This document shows positions 1-7,974 of a DNA stretch of 64,000 bases, in pieces. Positions within the stretch are counted from its first letter, which is position 1, and each line of letters begins with the position of its first letter. Under the pieces are notes generated by a model, which was not told where the DNA came from, ran no database searches, and saw only the letters and a program-made list of their open reading frames with translations. The translations under genes were made by a program, and so were the position numbers. The DNA comes from DAINBT01 sp036732785 (GTDB lineage: Bacteria; Planctomycetota; Phycisphaerae; Sedimentisphaerales; SM23-30). Location of the stretch: contig CAZICK010000002.1 of NCBI GenBank assembly GCA_964537505.1, forward strand, positions 23,354-87,353, given 5' to 3'.

Positions 1-1
1 C

Positions 2-454
2 GATTATGGCTGCTTCCCCATCTATCAGCCCAGCAGTGACTTGTGTATGATGGACCTGGAAGCCGCCCGACAAACGGGCAATTTTACTTACCGTCGCCTT
101 GAAGTCAACAGTGACCGGAGCGAGTCATGGCATTGTTGGTCGAGCAATGGACGGTGGGTAGTTTTCAGCAGTAAAAGACGTGATGGAGTCTTCACACGCA
201 GTTACATCAGCTATGTAGATGAGGATGGCAAGGTATATAAGCCACTGCTGCTGCCACAGAAGGATCCCGCCTTCTACGATTCGTTCCTGAAAACGTACAG
301 TGTTCCTGAATTTGTCATAGAACCAGTTCGGACCCGGGAAAAAGACCTAGCCGAGGCTGTGCGTTCATCCGCTCAAATCGATGTGGCTATGCCCCTGACC
401 GGCGCCACCCAGAAGGCCGGTCCATCCGATCCCTGGCAACAAGATCGGGAATAG
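2..454 (+). CDS. PD40 beta-propeller / heme c protein, C-terminal part only (cassette 0, B gene)
   Basis: This is the last 150 codons of a B gene whose start lies left of the window. The reading frame is open from base 2, so it is truncated by the window edge and not necessarily broken. It carries the last two propeller blades, including the PD40-like SSNGRWVVFSSKR strand, and ends with the same proline/threonine-rich tail as the three complete B genes downstream. Its first 115 or so bases match the corresponding part of the B gene at 6246-7829 almost base for base. Its last 30 bases look more like the B gene at 9870-11453, so it appears mosaic. It shows that the cassette array continues leftward. 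What is known: PD40 repeats form WD40/TolB-like propellers, usually extracytoplasmic. Function unknown. Confidence 0.85.
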   Translation, partial: DYGCFPIYQPSSDLCMMDLEAARQTGNFTYRRLEVNSDRSESWHCWSSNGRWVVFSSKRRDGVFTRSYISYVDEDGKVYKPLLLPQKDPAFYDSFLKTYSVPEFVIEPVRTREKDLAEAVRSSAQIDVAMPLTGATQKAGPSDPWQQDRE

Positions 455-531
455 CATTGCCGGTTTCGGTGCAGGTGCATGAATATCATACGCAACACAC
501 AGCGGTTTTTGTGAAATCGGTGAGTATGCTG

Positions 532-560
532 TTGAATAATTATTCATGGTATTGTACAAT
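532..560 (+). promoter_or_regulatory. sigma70-type promoter of cassette 1
   Basis: TTGAAT (532-537), a 17-base spacer and TACAAT (555-560) lie about 65 bases before the A gene at 626. Comparable boxes occur at the same place before the other two A genes (4294-4322 and 7880-7909), which supports a real, separately transcribed unit per cassette. Confidence 0.65.
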
Positions 561-625
561 CGTCCCCAATAGCTTACTGGTCAGTATTGCCGGCGCCGGT
601 AGCAGCGAAATTTACCGGAGGATGA

Positions 626-2518
626 ATGAAGGTAATAGAGCCTATTCAGTGCAAATATATACGGCAAAGTGTTTTTTTGCCGGTTTGTACGGCTGCCTTT
701 TTTGGCTTGTACTGGCTCTACCTCTGCTTGCGTATTGAGCCGACCCTGATTTATCATAGTCACGGTCTGTTGCTGAGATTTCCTGTTTTTTCCGCGGATT
801 GGGCTTTCATCGAGAGTTTCCTGTCTCGGCCGGGAGGTCTGGTCGAATGCCTTTTTGCGTTTTTGAGTCAGTTCTATTATTATTCCTGGGCCGGGGCGAT
901 GGTCATTACCCTGATAGGGTGGCTTTTTTATCTGTCGATTGGTGCGTTTGTCAGGGCCTTTACCGGGCGGGACGTTTACCTGCTGCGTTTTGTTCCCGCT
1001 GTCGGATTGCTGCTAGCCTATAATCAATACATTCACTGTCTGGAAGGAAGCATCAAGGTATTGCTGGCGTTGTTGTTTGCGTTGGTTTATATCAAGATGC
1101 CGTTGCGCCGCGGGTGGATGCGGTGGACGGTTTTTTTACTGCTGTCTGCTTTACTTTATTGTGGGGCTGGTACCGGTGGTTTGCTTTTTGCCTGGTTTTG
1201 CGGACTATTTGAGATTCGGCGTCGCAGGTTCGTGACCGCCCTGTGGTGTTTTGTCTGTGCTACGGCGGCGGCATATATATTGGCAAATTATTTTCTCGAC
1301 AGCCTTTTGAGCAGAATGTGGTTGATTTTTCCGATGGAGCAATCGCTCGATGATTCGCGAATAGCGAATATTACGATTTGGTCTTATCTGGTTTTTGCGT
1401 TGTCGGTACTGGTGATGGTGTTTTGGCCGCGGCGGAAAATCGTGGTGGCGCAGATCAACGAGAATAAGGCAGATCACAAAAACAGGCGATTCCCCCCGAT
1501 AAGATGGTATGTCAGTTTCCGAACAAGTAAGTTCAAATTGGTTTTTCAATGGCTGATTTTGCTGATCGTGAGCGCAACGGCTGTATTTTTTTCGTTTGAT
1601 CGCAGCAATATGGTTGGTCACCGGGTATTATATTATGCGTATTACCGGAAGTGGCCTGAGTTGTTGCGCGATGCGCAGCAGGTGCCGCGTGAAAAATATA
1701 ATATGGTTCTTAACTGTCAGATTGACCGAGCTTTGTTTCATACCGGAGAGCTTACTAGCAGGCTGTTTTCTTATCCGCAAAGACCACAGGGGCTTTTGGG
1801 CGTTCGCCTGCAGTCCCACTATTTGATAGCCGCCGAGTTGTTTCTGGAACTCGGCCTGGTTAACGATGCGGAGCACCTGGCCCATGAGTCGCTGGAAATC
1901 TACGGCAGTCATCCGATGAACCTGAAGCAATTAGCTCTGATCAATATTGCCAAAGGTCAGAGTGATACGGCACGTGTTTTTCTCCGTGCGATGAGCAGGG
2001 ATTTGGTGTTCGGTCGATGGGCCCTCGACTGCCTGGAACGGCTCGAAAAAAAACAGCTTCCGGCCGACGAGCGGATACGCCGGATCAATCCGTTTATAAT
2101 TGTAAATGATGGGTTAAGTGTAAGTACCTTTTTTAATGTGGATGAGATATTAGGAAAACTGCTGCGTCATAATCCGAAAAACCGAATGGCATACGAATAT
2201 CTGATGAGCTGGTACTTGTTGACCAACCAACTTGATATGTTTGCCAAAAATGTCCATCGTTTGGACGATTTTGACTATCTTGGTATTCCCCGGCATTACG
2301 AAGAGGCGATCCTTTGCCACAATGCGATGACTGGAACCTGGATTAATCTCGGGAATCGCAAGATCAGCCGCCAGACAGCTCAGCGATTTGAGGATTTTGT
2401 GGCTATGAGCATAACTTACAGAAACGATCCGAAAAAAGCACGAAAGATGCTGGTAAAGGATTTTGGCGATACGTATTACTACTATTACTCGTTCGGCCAT
2501 TTGGAAGAGGCAAAATGA
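626..2518 (+). CDS. polytopic membrane protein with C-terminal helical (TPR-like) repeats, DUF6057-like (cassette 1, A gene)
   Basis: A 630-residue protein. The first 270 residues form about eight hydrophobic segments, with a further one near residues 310-330. The rest is soluble and alpha-helical, with TPR-like helix pairs around residues 400-460 (for example ELGLVNDAEHLAHESLE) and an odd Tyr-rich C-terminus. The N-terminal block, with PGGLVECLFAFLSQFYYY, resembles the DUF6057 family known from Bacteroidetes; I rely on memory of that motif, so treat the family name as probable. GGAGG at 617-621 selects the ATG at 626; the ATG at 622 is in another frame. Its stop overlaps the start of the next gene (ATGA), indicating translational coupling with the heme c propeller protein, so the two probably act together at the envelope. 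The role is unknown. Confidence 0.85.
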   Translation: MKVIEPIQCKYIRQSVFLPVCTAAFFGLYWLYLCLRIEPTLIYHSHGLLLRFPVFSADWAFIESFLSRPGGLVECLFAFLSQFYYYSWAGAMVITLIGWLFYLSIGAFVRAFTGRDVYLLRFVPAVGLLLAYNQYIHCLEGSIKVLLALLFALVYIKMPLRRGWMRWTVFLLLSALLYCGAGTGGLLFAWFCGLFEIRRRRFVTALWCFVCATAAAYILANYFLDSLLSRMWLIFPMEQSLDDSRIANITIWSYLVFALSVLVMVFWPRRKIVVAQINENKADHKNRRFPPIRWYVSFRTSKFKLVFQWLILLIVSATAVFFSFDRSNMVGHRVLYYAYYRKWPELLRDAQQVPREKYNMVLNCQIDRALFHTGELTSRLFSYPQRPQGLLGVRLQSHYLIAAELFLELGLVNDAEHLAHESLEIYGSHPMNLKQLALINIAKGQSDTARVFLRAMSRDLVFGRWALDCLERLEKKQLPADERIRRINPFIIVNDGLSVSTFFNVDEILGKLLRHNPKNRMAYEYLMSWYLLTNQLDMFAKNVHRLDDFDYLGIPRHYEEAILCHNAMTGTWINLGNRKISRQTAQRFEDFVAMSITYRNDPKKARKMLVKDFGDTYYYYYSFGHLEEAK

Positions 2519-4092
2519 ATAAGTTCCGCTGGTATATATTTGTGCCGATTATTGCCGCCGCCCTGGCAATTGCCTGGTTGTATTTCGTTTGGTACGACTT
2601 CGATGGACATATTGAGGATGCTACGAGAATCGCCAGGCCCGCTCAAATTCGCCCTGACTATAACAATACCGTTATTCCGCCGAATATCGCCCCGTTAAAC
2701 TTCACAGTGAACGAACCCGGCAGGCGATACTATGTCAGAATATACTCGGATCAGGGCAATGGTATTGACATTTATAGCAGAAAACCGCAGATAGTAATTC
2801 CGCCAAAACGCTGGAGAGAATTGCTCCGTCTCAATCCCAAAGGCACGTTGTATTTTGATGTTTGTCTCGAAGATAAAAATGGTCAATGGCAGCGGTTTGC
2901 CCCTATTACCAATACAATTGCCGAGCCTGATATAGACGAATACCTGGTCTATCGGCTTATTAAACCGGTGTACAATATCTGGTACGAGATGGGCATTTAC
3001 CAACGCCATCTGGCCAGCTACGACCAATTACCGGTATTGCGCGGACGGACGTTCGTGAAAAATGAGGCCGGGGGCTGTGTCAACTGCCATACGTTTTGTA
3101 ATAACCGGACGGATAAAATGACCATAGGCGTGCGCAGCGACTACGGCGCTTTTGCCCTACTTGCACAGGGTGACGAGATAGCTAAAATCGGGACGAAAAT
3201 CAGCTATACCGCCTGGCATCCAAGTGGGCGGCTCATAACGTATTCTATGAACAAAGTACAGTTGTTTTGCCACCTGGCGGGGGTCGAAATACGTGATGTG
3301 GTTGATCTCGATTCGGCTCTGGCGTGCTATTATCCCGAATCGCAGACGGTTAAGATACCACCGCAGTTTCGGGGAAAAGATCGGCTGGAAACTTATCCAG
3401 CCTGGTCACCGGACGGTTGCTTTCTATATTTTTGCAGTGCGCCGATCTTGTGGTCCGATCGTAACAAGATGCCGCCGAAGAACTATGAAAAGGTTCGTTA
3501 TGATCTCGTGCGAGTTAGTTATGATCTCGACAGTGACACCTGGGGCCAGATCGAAACCATCATTTCCGGTAGGCAAACCGGCAAAAGTATTATGCTGCCC
3601 CGAATTTCGCCGGATGGTCGATTTCTGATGTTTTGTATGTGCGATTACGGCTGTTTTCCCATCTATCAACCCAGCAGTGACCTGTATATGATGGACCTGG
3701 AAGCCGCTCGACAAACGGGCAATTTTACTTACCGCCGTCTGGAGGTCAACAGTGATCGGAGTGAGTCATGGCATTGTTGGTCGAGCAACGGACGATGGGT
3801 GGTTTTCAGCAGTAAAAGACGCGACGGAGTTTTCACACGCAGTTACATCAGCTATGTGGACGAAGATGGCAAGGTATATAAGCCACTGCTGCTGCCTCAA
3901 AAAGACCCGGATTTTTACGATTCATTTCTCAAGACGTACAGTGTTCCCGAATTTGTCGTAGAACCAGTTCGGACCCGGGAAAAAGACCTGGTTGATGCTG
4001 TGCGTTCGCCAATTCAGATCGATGTGACCGTCCCATTGACCGGCGCCACAGTCAAAGCCGGCTCGGACGAGCCGTGGCAGGAACGGGAATAG
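2515..4092 (+). CDS. membrane-anchored mono-heme c PD40 beta-propeller protein (cassette 1, B gene)
   Basis: A 525-residue protein with one N-terminal membrane anchor (about residues 7-27) and no clear cleavage site. It has a single CVNCH motif at residues 188-192 (C188, C191, H192), the classical covalent heme c attachment site. PD40-type propeller strands follow, including YTAWHPSGRLITYSMN, YPAWSPDGCFLYFCSA, LPRISPDGRFLMFCM and CWSSNGRWVVFSSKR. The architecture implies a periplasmic, TolB-like propeller tethered to the inner membrane with one heme. It overlaps the upstream A gene by four bases. Heme c binding is inferred from the motif alone; a zinc or structural role of the extra cysteines (TFCNNR just after the motif) is possible. 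The C-terminal 150 residues are almost identical between all copies in the array. Confidence 0.85.
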   Translation: MNKFRWYIFVPIIAAALAIAWLYFVWYDFDGHIEDATRIARPAQIRPDYNNTVIPPNIAPLNFTVNEPGRRYYVRIYSDQGNGIDIYSRKPQIVIPPKRWRELLRLNPKGTLYFDVCLEDKNGQWQRFAPITNTIAEPDIDEYLVYRLIKPVYNIWYEMGIYQRHLASYDQLPVLRGRTFVKNEAGGCVNCHTFCNNRTDKMTIGVRSDYGAFALLAQGDEIAKIGTKISYTAWHPSGRLITYSMNKVQLFCHLAGVEIRDVVDLDSALACYYPESQTVKIPPQFRGKDRLETYPAWSPDGCFLYFCSAPILWSDRNKMPPKNYEKVRYDLVRVSYDLDSDTWGQIETIISGRQTGKSIMLPRISPDGRFLMFCMCDYGCFPIYQPSSDLYMMDLEAARQTGNFTYRRLEVNSDRSESWHCWSSNGRWVVFSSKRRDGVFTRSYISYVDEDGKVYKPLLLPQKDPDFYDSFLKTYSVPEFVVEPVRTREKDLVDAVRSPIQIDVTVPLTGATVKAGSDEPWQERE

Positions 4093-4167
4093 CCCCTGAG
4101 GCGCCCAGAGCCTAGCGGCGATCTTTGTGTGACATTGCCCATATCCAATAAGTCGCGAATTTGTTAA

Positions 4168-4285
4168 TTTTGACGCCAGTGTCAAAGGTATTTTGGAGTT
4201 TTGATTCTGGTATTCAAACGGCATTTTCGGACGTTAGTATCGACTTTTGAGGCCAACATCAATTTGGAAGTTTTTTCAATCACTG
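4168..4285. repeat. dispersed palindrome-headed repeat element, copy 1
   Basis: Starts with a near-perfect palindrome (TTTGACGCCAGTGTCAAA, 4169-4186) followed by about 100 bases that align without gaps to 39168-39285. The 64 bases after the palindrome are roughly two thirds identical, mostly with transitions. A third, shorter relative lies at 43968-44030. All three are intergenic. This copy separates cassette 1 from the cassette 2 promoter and has no counterpart before the other two A genes. It could be a mobile remnant or a regulator binding site. Confidence 0.6.
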
Positions 4286-4293
4286 AAAAACAG

Positions 4294-4322
4294 TTGAGTA
4301 GTGGGCTGTAATGTTGTATGAT
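4294..4322 (+). promoter_or_regulatory. sigma70-type promoter of cassette 2
   Basis: TTGAGT (4294-4299), a 17-base spacer and TATGAT (4317-4322), aligned with the promoters at 532-560 and 7880-7909. The promoter is kept although the following leader has diverged strongly and has lost the Shine-Dalgarno sequence found in the other cassettes. Confidence 0.6.
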
Positions 4323-4392
4323 TGTACCCAGTTACCCAGTTTTGGGAATTGTTGCGATTCAGTGAGAATTATGGTTTGCCGATTATACGAAA

Positions 4393-6222
4393 GTGGAAGC
4401 ACTTAGTCAATGTCGATGTGGGAAGCATGGACCGGTTTGTACAGCTTCCTTTTTTGGTCTGTACTGGCTCTACGTCTGCTTACGTATTGAGCCGACTCTC
4501 ATTTATCACGGCCATGTTTCGCTGCTGAAGTTTCCAGTTTTTTCCCTGGACTGGGCTTTTGTAGAAGACTTGCTGGTCTGCCCTGGCGGCCTGTCTGAAT
4601 GCCTTTTTGCGTTTTTGAGTCAGTTCTATTATTATTCCTGGGCAGGGGCGCTGGTCATTACCGTGACAGGATGGCTTTTTTATCTAGCGGTGGGTGCGAT
4701 TGTCAGGGCCTTTACCGGTCGGGACGTTTACCTGTTGCGTTTTGCTGCCGCTGTGGGATTGCTGCTGGCCTATAATCAATACATTCACTGTCTGGAAGGA
4801 AGTATCAAGATATTGCTGGCGTTGTTGTTTGCGTTGGTTTATATCAAGATGTCGTTGCTCCGCGGGTGGACGCGATGGACGGTTTTTTTGTTACTGTCTG
4901 CTTTACTTTATTGCGGGGCCGGTACCGGTGGTTTGCTTTTTGCCTGGTTCTGCGTACTGTTTGAGATTCGGCGTCGCAGGTTCATAACCGCCCTGTGGTG
5001 TTTTGTCTCCACTACGGCGGCGGCGTATATATTGGCAAATTATTTTCTCGACAGCAATCAGAGTAGAATGTGGTTGATTTTTCCAGAGGTGCAAACGTTT
5101 GAGGATCCAAGAATAGCAAAAGTTGTGGTCTGGTCTTATCTGGTTTTTGCTTTAGTGGTTGTGGTGTTGACTTTTTGGCCGCGCCGGCAAGCGTCCACCG
5201 TAAAGAAAAACAAGACCGCCATGTCTGGTGAAGAAAGCTCTTCCGGCAACGCTAAACTGCGGTTGATTTTGAGCGTGTTTGTTCTGCTGGCCATGACTAT
5301 AACAATCTTTTTTTCGTTAAATCGCGTTAAAAGGTACCAATCGCAAATAACTTATTATGGCTACTACCGAAAATGGCCTGAGCTTTTACGCCTGGCGAAT
5401 GGGATACCATTCGAAGAGTATAATATTTTTCTTGTTCATTACGTTAATAGAGCGCTCTTTCATACAGGAAAGCTTGGTTGTGAGATGTTTTCATATCCAC
5501 AAAGTCCGGATGCTTTTGGAGCCATCTACAAGGGGAGCCGTAACTGCGTAGCCACTGAGCAGTTTTTCGAAATCGGGTTGGTTAACGATGCGGCGCACTT
5601 GGCCTACCAGTCGCTGGAAAGATTTGGCAGCCATCCGACGACCCTGAAACAATTGGCTTTGATTAATGTCGCAAGAGAACAAACCAATGCCGCCCGCGTT
5701 TTTCTTAATGTCTTGAGCAAAGATTTGATATTCGGCCGATGGGCGCGCGATTGTCTCAAACGTCTTGAGACAGATCCGCTGCTTCTGGAAGACGAGCGGA
5801 TGCGTCGCATCAGCACATTGCGAACGGTTGATGACCCGCTCAGAGCGGTCAATATTCCTGGTATGCAGTTACAGGTATTGCTGGAACACAATGGGGAAAA
5901 TAAAATGGCATTTGAATATCTGATGGCCGATCATTTGTTGAACAGGCGGCTTGAGATGTTCCTGACCCAGCTTCATCGTCTGGACGATTTTGACTATCCG
6001 GATATTCCCCGCCATTATGAAGAAGCGATTTTGATTTACACTATGCTGACTAAAAAAACGGTTGACCTTGGGAATCGCAAGATCAACCCTGAGACAATAC
6101 GACGGTCTCGCGATTTTTATCGAATCTGTGCGATTTACGGGAATAACACGCAAGCCGCGTTAGAAGAGCTGGAAAGAATGGGTTTTTCTGATACATATTT
6201 CTTCTATTATAGTTTCCAATAA
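4393..6222 (+). CDS. polytopic membrane protein with TPR-like tail, DUF6057-like (cassette 2, A gene)
   Basis: A 609-residue paralogue of the A proteins at 626 and 7975, with the same membrane block and helical tail. It is the divergent copy. The TTTACCGGAGG leader of the other copies has become TTTGCCGATTA, the ATG position is changed, and the best start is a GTG at 4393 with no convincing ribosome site. The first 25 residues are shorter than in the paralogues and only rejoin them at PVCTASFFGLYWLY. The stop does not overlap the next gene; 23 bases separate them. The body of the frame is fully open, so the protein can still be made, probably at a lower level. The loop and linker after the membrane block (residues about 255-285) differ most between copies. 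Confidence 0.8.
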   Translation: MEALSQCRCGKHGPVCTASFFGLYWLYVCLRIEPTLIYHGHVSLLKFPVFSLDWAFVEDLLVCPGGLSECLFAFLSQFYYYSWAGALVITVTGWLFYLAVGAIVRAFTGRDVYLLRFAAAVGLLLAYNQYIHCLEGSIKILLALLFALVYIKMSLLRGWTRWTVFLLLSALLYCGAGTGGLLFAWFCVLFEIRRRRFITALWCFVSTTAAAYILANYFLDSNQSRMWLIFPEVQTFEDPRIAKVVVWSYLVFALVVVVLTFWPRRQASTVKKNKTAMSGEESSSGNAKLRLILSVFVLLAMTITIFFSLNRVKRYQSQITYYGYYRKWPELLRLANGIPFEEYNIFLVHYVNRALFHTGKLGCEMFSYPQSPDAFGAIYKGSRNCVATEQFFEIGLVNDAAHLAYQSLERFGSHPTTLKQLALINVAREQTNAARVFLNVLSKDLIFGRWARDCLKRLETDPLLLEDERMRRISTLRTVDDPLRAVNIPGMQLQVLLEHNGENKMAFEYLMADHLLNRRLEMFLTQLHRLDDFDYPDIPRHYEEAILIYTMLTKKTVDLGNRKINPETIRRSRDFYRICAIYGNNTQAALEELERMGFSDTYFFYYSFQ

Positions 6223-6245
6223 TCCGGTGACTTAGGTTTTGTAAA

Positions 6246-7829
6246 ATGAATAAATATCGCCGCTATCTGCTTTTGCCGATTACCGTTGCCATATTGGCTA
6301 TTGTTCCGCTCTATTGTATTCTGTCTGCTGCGGACCAACCTGTCCACGACGCCACTTTAATTAACCGATCTCCCCTGATTCGCCCTGACTACACGAATAC
6401 GGCCATTCCCCCGAACATCGCACCGCTGAACTTCACAGTGGACGAACCCGCCAGGCGATATTATGTCAGGATATACTCGGATAATGGCAAAGATATTAAC
6501 ATCTACAGCAAGAAACCGCAGATAGTGGTCCCCCTGAAACCATGGAGAGAGCTGTTGCACTTCAACCGAGGGAATAAACTGTATTTTGATGTCTGCCTCG
6601 AAGATGAAAATGGTCAATGGCGGCGGTTCTCCCCTGTTACCAACACGATCGCCCCGGACGATACCGACGAATATTTGGTTTATCGGCTCATCAAACCACT
6701 GTACGGTAACTGGTTTGACACAGGTATTTACCAGCGTCACCTGGTTAACTACGATCAGTTACCTGTTTTGCGCGGTCGGAGCTTCAGGAAACAAAACGAC
6801 GGAGCTTGCGTTAACTGCCATGCGTTTTGTAATAATCGAACAGATAAGATGACGATCGGCGTGCGGAGCTGGGATTATGGTATCTCTACGCTGTTGTCCC
6901 AAAACGGCACAGTGAGCGAGATGGACGTCAAGTTCGGTTATACCGCCTGGCACCCCAGCGGTCGGATAATCGTGTATTCGATGAACGATGTGCAGCAATT
7001 CTTCCACATGACCGGAGTAGAGATCAGGGATGTAGTCGATCTCGATTCGGCTTTGGCGTACTATGACCTCAAATCGCAAACAGTCAAGATGCCTCCACAA
7101 CTGGCTGACAAATCTCGGTTGGAAACTTATCCGACCTGGTCTCCGGACGGCCGGTATTTGTATTTTTGCAGTGCGCCGATGTTATGGTCCGATCACAATA
7201 AAGTGCCGCCAACAAACTTCGAAAAACTACGCTACGATCTTGTTCGAATCAGCTATGATATTGACACGGATAGCTGGGGTCAGCTTGAAACAGTTCTTTC
7301 CGCCGGCCAGACACACAAAAGTATTCTGCTGCCCCGAATTTCACCGGACGGGCGATTCCTGATGTTTTGTATGTGCGATTATGGCTGCTTCCCCATCTAT
7401 CAGCCCAGCAGTGACTTGTGTATGATGGACCTGGAAGCCGCCCGACAAACGGGCAATTTTACTTACCGTCGCCTTGAAGTCAACAGTGATCGGAGCGAGT
7501 CATGGCATTGTTGGTCGAGCAACGGACGGTGGGTAGTTTTCAGCAGTAAAAGGCTTGACGGAGTTTTTATACGCAGTTACATCAGCTATGTGGACGAAGA
7601 CGGCAAGGTGTATAAGCCACTGCTGCTGCCTCAAAAAGATCCGGATTTTTACGACACATTTCTGAAGACCTACACTGTTCCTGAATTTGTCGTAGAACCA
7701 GTTCGGATCCGGGAAAAAAAACTAGCTGATGCTGTGCGTTCACCCGCTCAAATCGATGTGTCTATGCCCCTGACCGGTGCCACCCAGAAGGTCGGTCCGC
7801 CCGATTCCTGGCAGCAAAAGCAGGAATAG
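6246..7829 (+). CDS. membrane-anchored mono-heme c PD40 beta-propeller protein (cassette 2, B gene)
   Basis: A 527-residue paralogue of the B gene at 2515, with an N-terminal membrane anchor (about residues 7-27), one CxxCH motif (ACVNCHAFCNNR, near residue 190) and PD40 strands (AWHPSGRIIVYSMN, TWSPDGRYLYFCSA, RISPDGRFLMFCM, SSNGRWVVFSSKR). Unlike the other two complete cassettes, it is separated from its A gene by 23 bases instead of overlapping it. Its last 450 bases are nearly identical to bases 2-454 of the window, pointing to recent duplication or gene conversion. Periplasmic location and heme binding are inferred from the motifs. Confidence 0.85.
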   Translation: MNKYRRYLLLPITVAILAIVPLYCILSAADQPVHDATLINRSPLIRPDYTNTAIPPNIAPLNFTVDEPARRYYVRIYSDNGKDINIYSKKPQIVVPLKPWRELLHFNRGNKLYFDVCLEDENGQWRRFSPVTNTIAPDDTDEYLVYRLIKPLYGNWFDTGIYQRHLVNYDQLPVLRGRSFRKQNDGACVNCHAFCNNRTDKMTIGVRSWDYGISTLLSQNGTVSEMDVKFGYTAWHPSGRIIVYSMNDVQQFFHMTGVEIRDVVDLDSALAYYDLKSQTVKMPPQLADKSRLETYPTWSPDGRYLYFCSAPMLWSDHNKVPPTNFEKLRYDLVRISYDIDTDSWGQLETVLSAGQTHKSILLPRISPDGRFLMFCMCDYGCFPIYQPSSDLCMMDLEAARQTGNFTYRRLEVNSDRSESWHCWSSNGRWVVFSSKRLDGVFIRSYISYVDEDGKVYKPLLLPQKDPDFYDTFLKTYTVPEFVVEPVRIREKKLADAVRSPAQIDVSMPLTGATQKVGPPDSWQQKQE

Positions 7830-7879
7830 CATTGCAGATTTGCGTGTATGGGTATAGCTCAATCGTCATGAGTATGCTG

Positions 7880-7909
7880 TTGAATAATTGTTCATGATAT
7901 TGTTATAAT
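7880..7909 (+). promoter_or_regulatory. sigma70-type promoter of cassette 3
   Basis: TTGAAT (7880-7885), an 18-base spacer and a consensus TATAAT (7904-7909), in the same position as the promoters of cassettes 1 and 2. It is followed by a leader very similar to 561-625, ending in the conserved TTTACCGGAGG ribosome site. Confidence 0.7.
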
Positions 7910-7974
7910 CGGTCCCAGTGGCTTAATCTCCAGTATTGTCGGCGTCAGTAACAACGAAGTTTACCGGAGGATGA

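Noticed and set aside
457..738. A 93-codon frame overlapping the start of the first complete A gene
   Set aside because: It uses the ATG four bases before the real start and is out of frame with the conserved A protein; no family signature, and it is not maintained in the other cassettes.
1205..1621. Antisense frames inside the A genes
   Set aside because: They recur in all A copies only because the sense strand is conserved; no ribosome site and composition typical of shadow frames.
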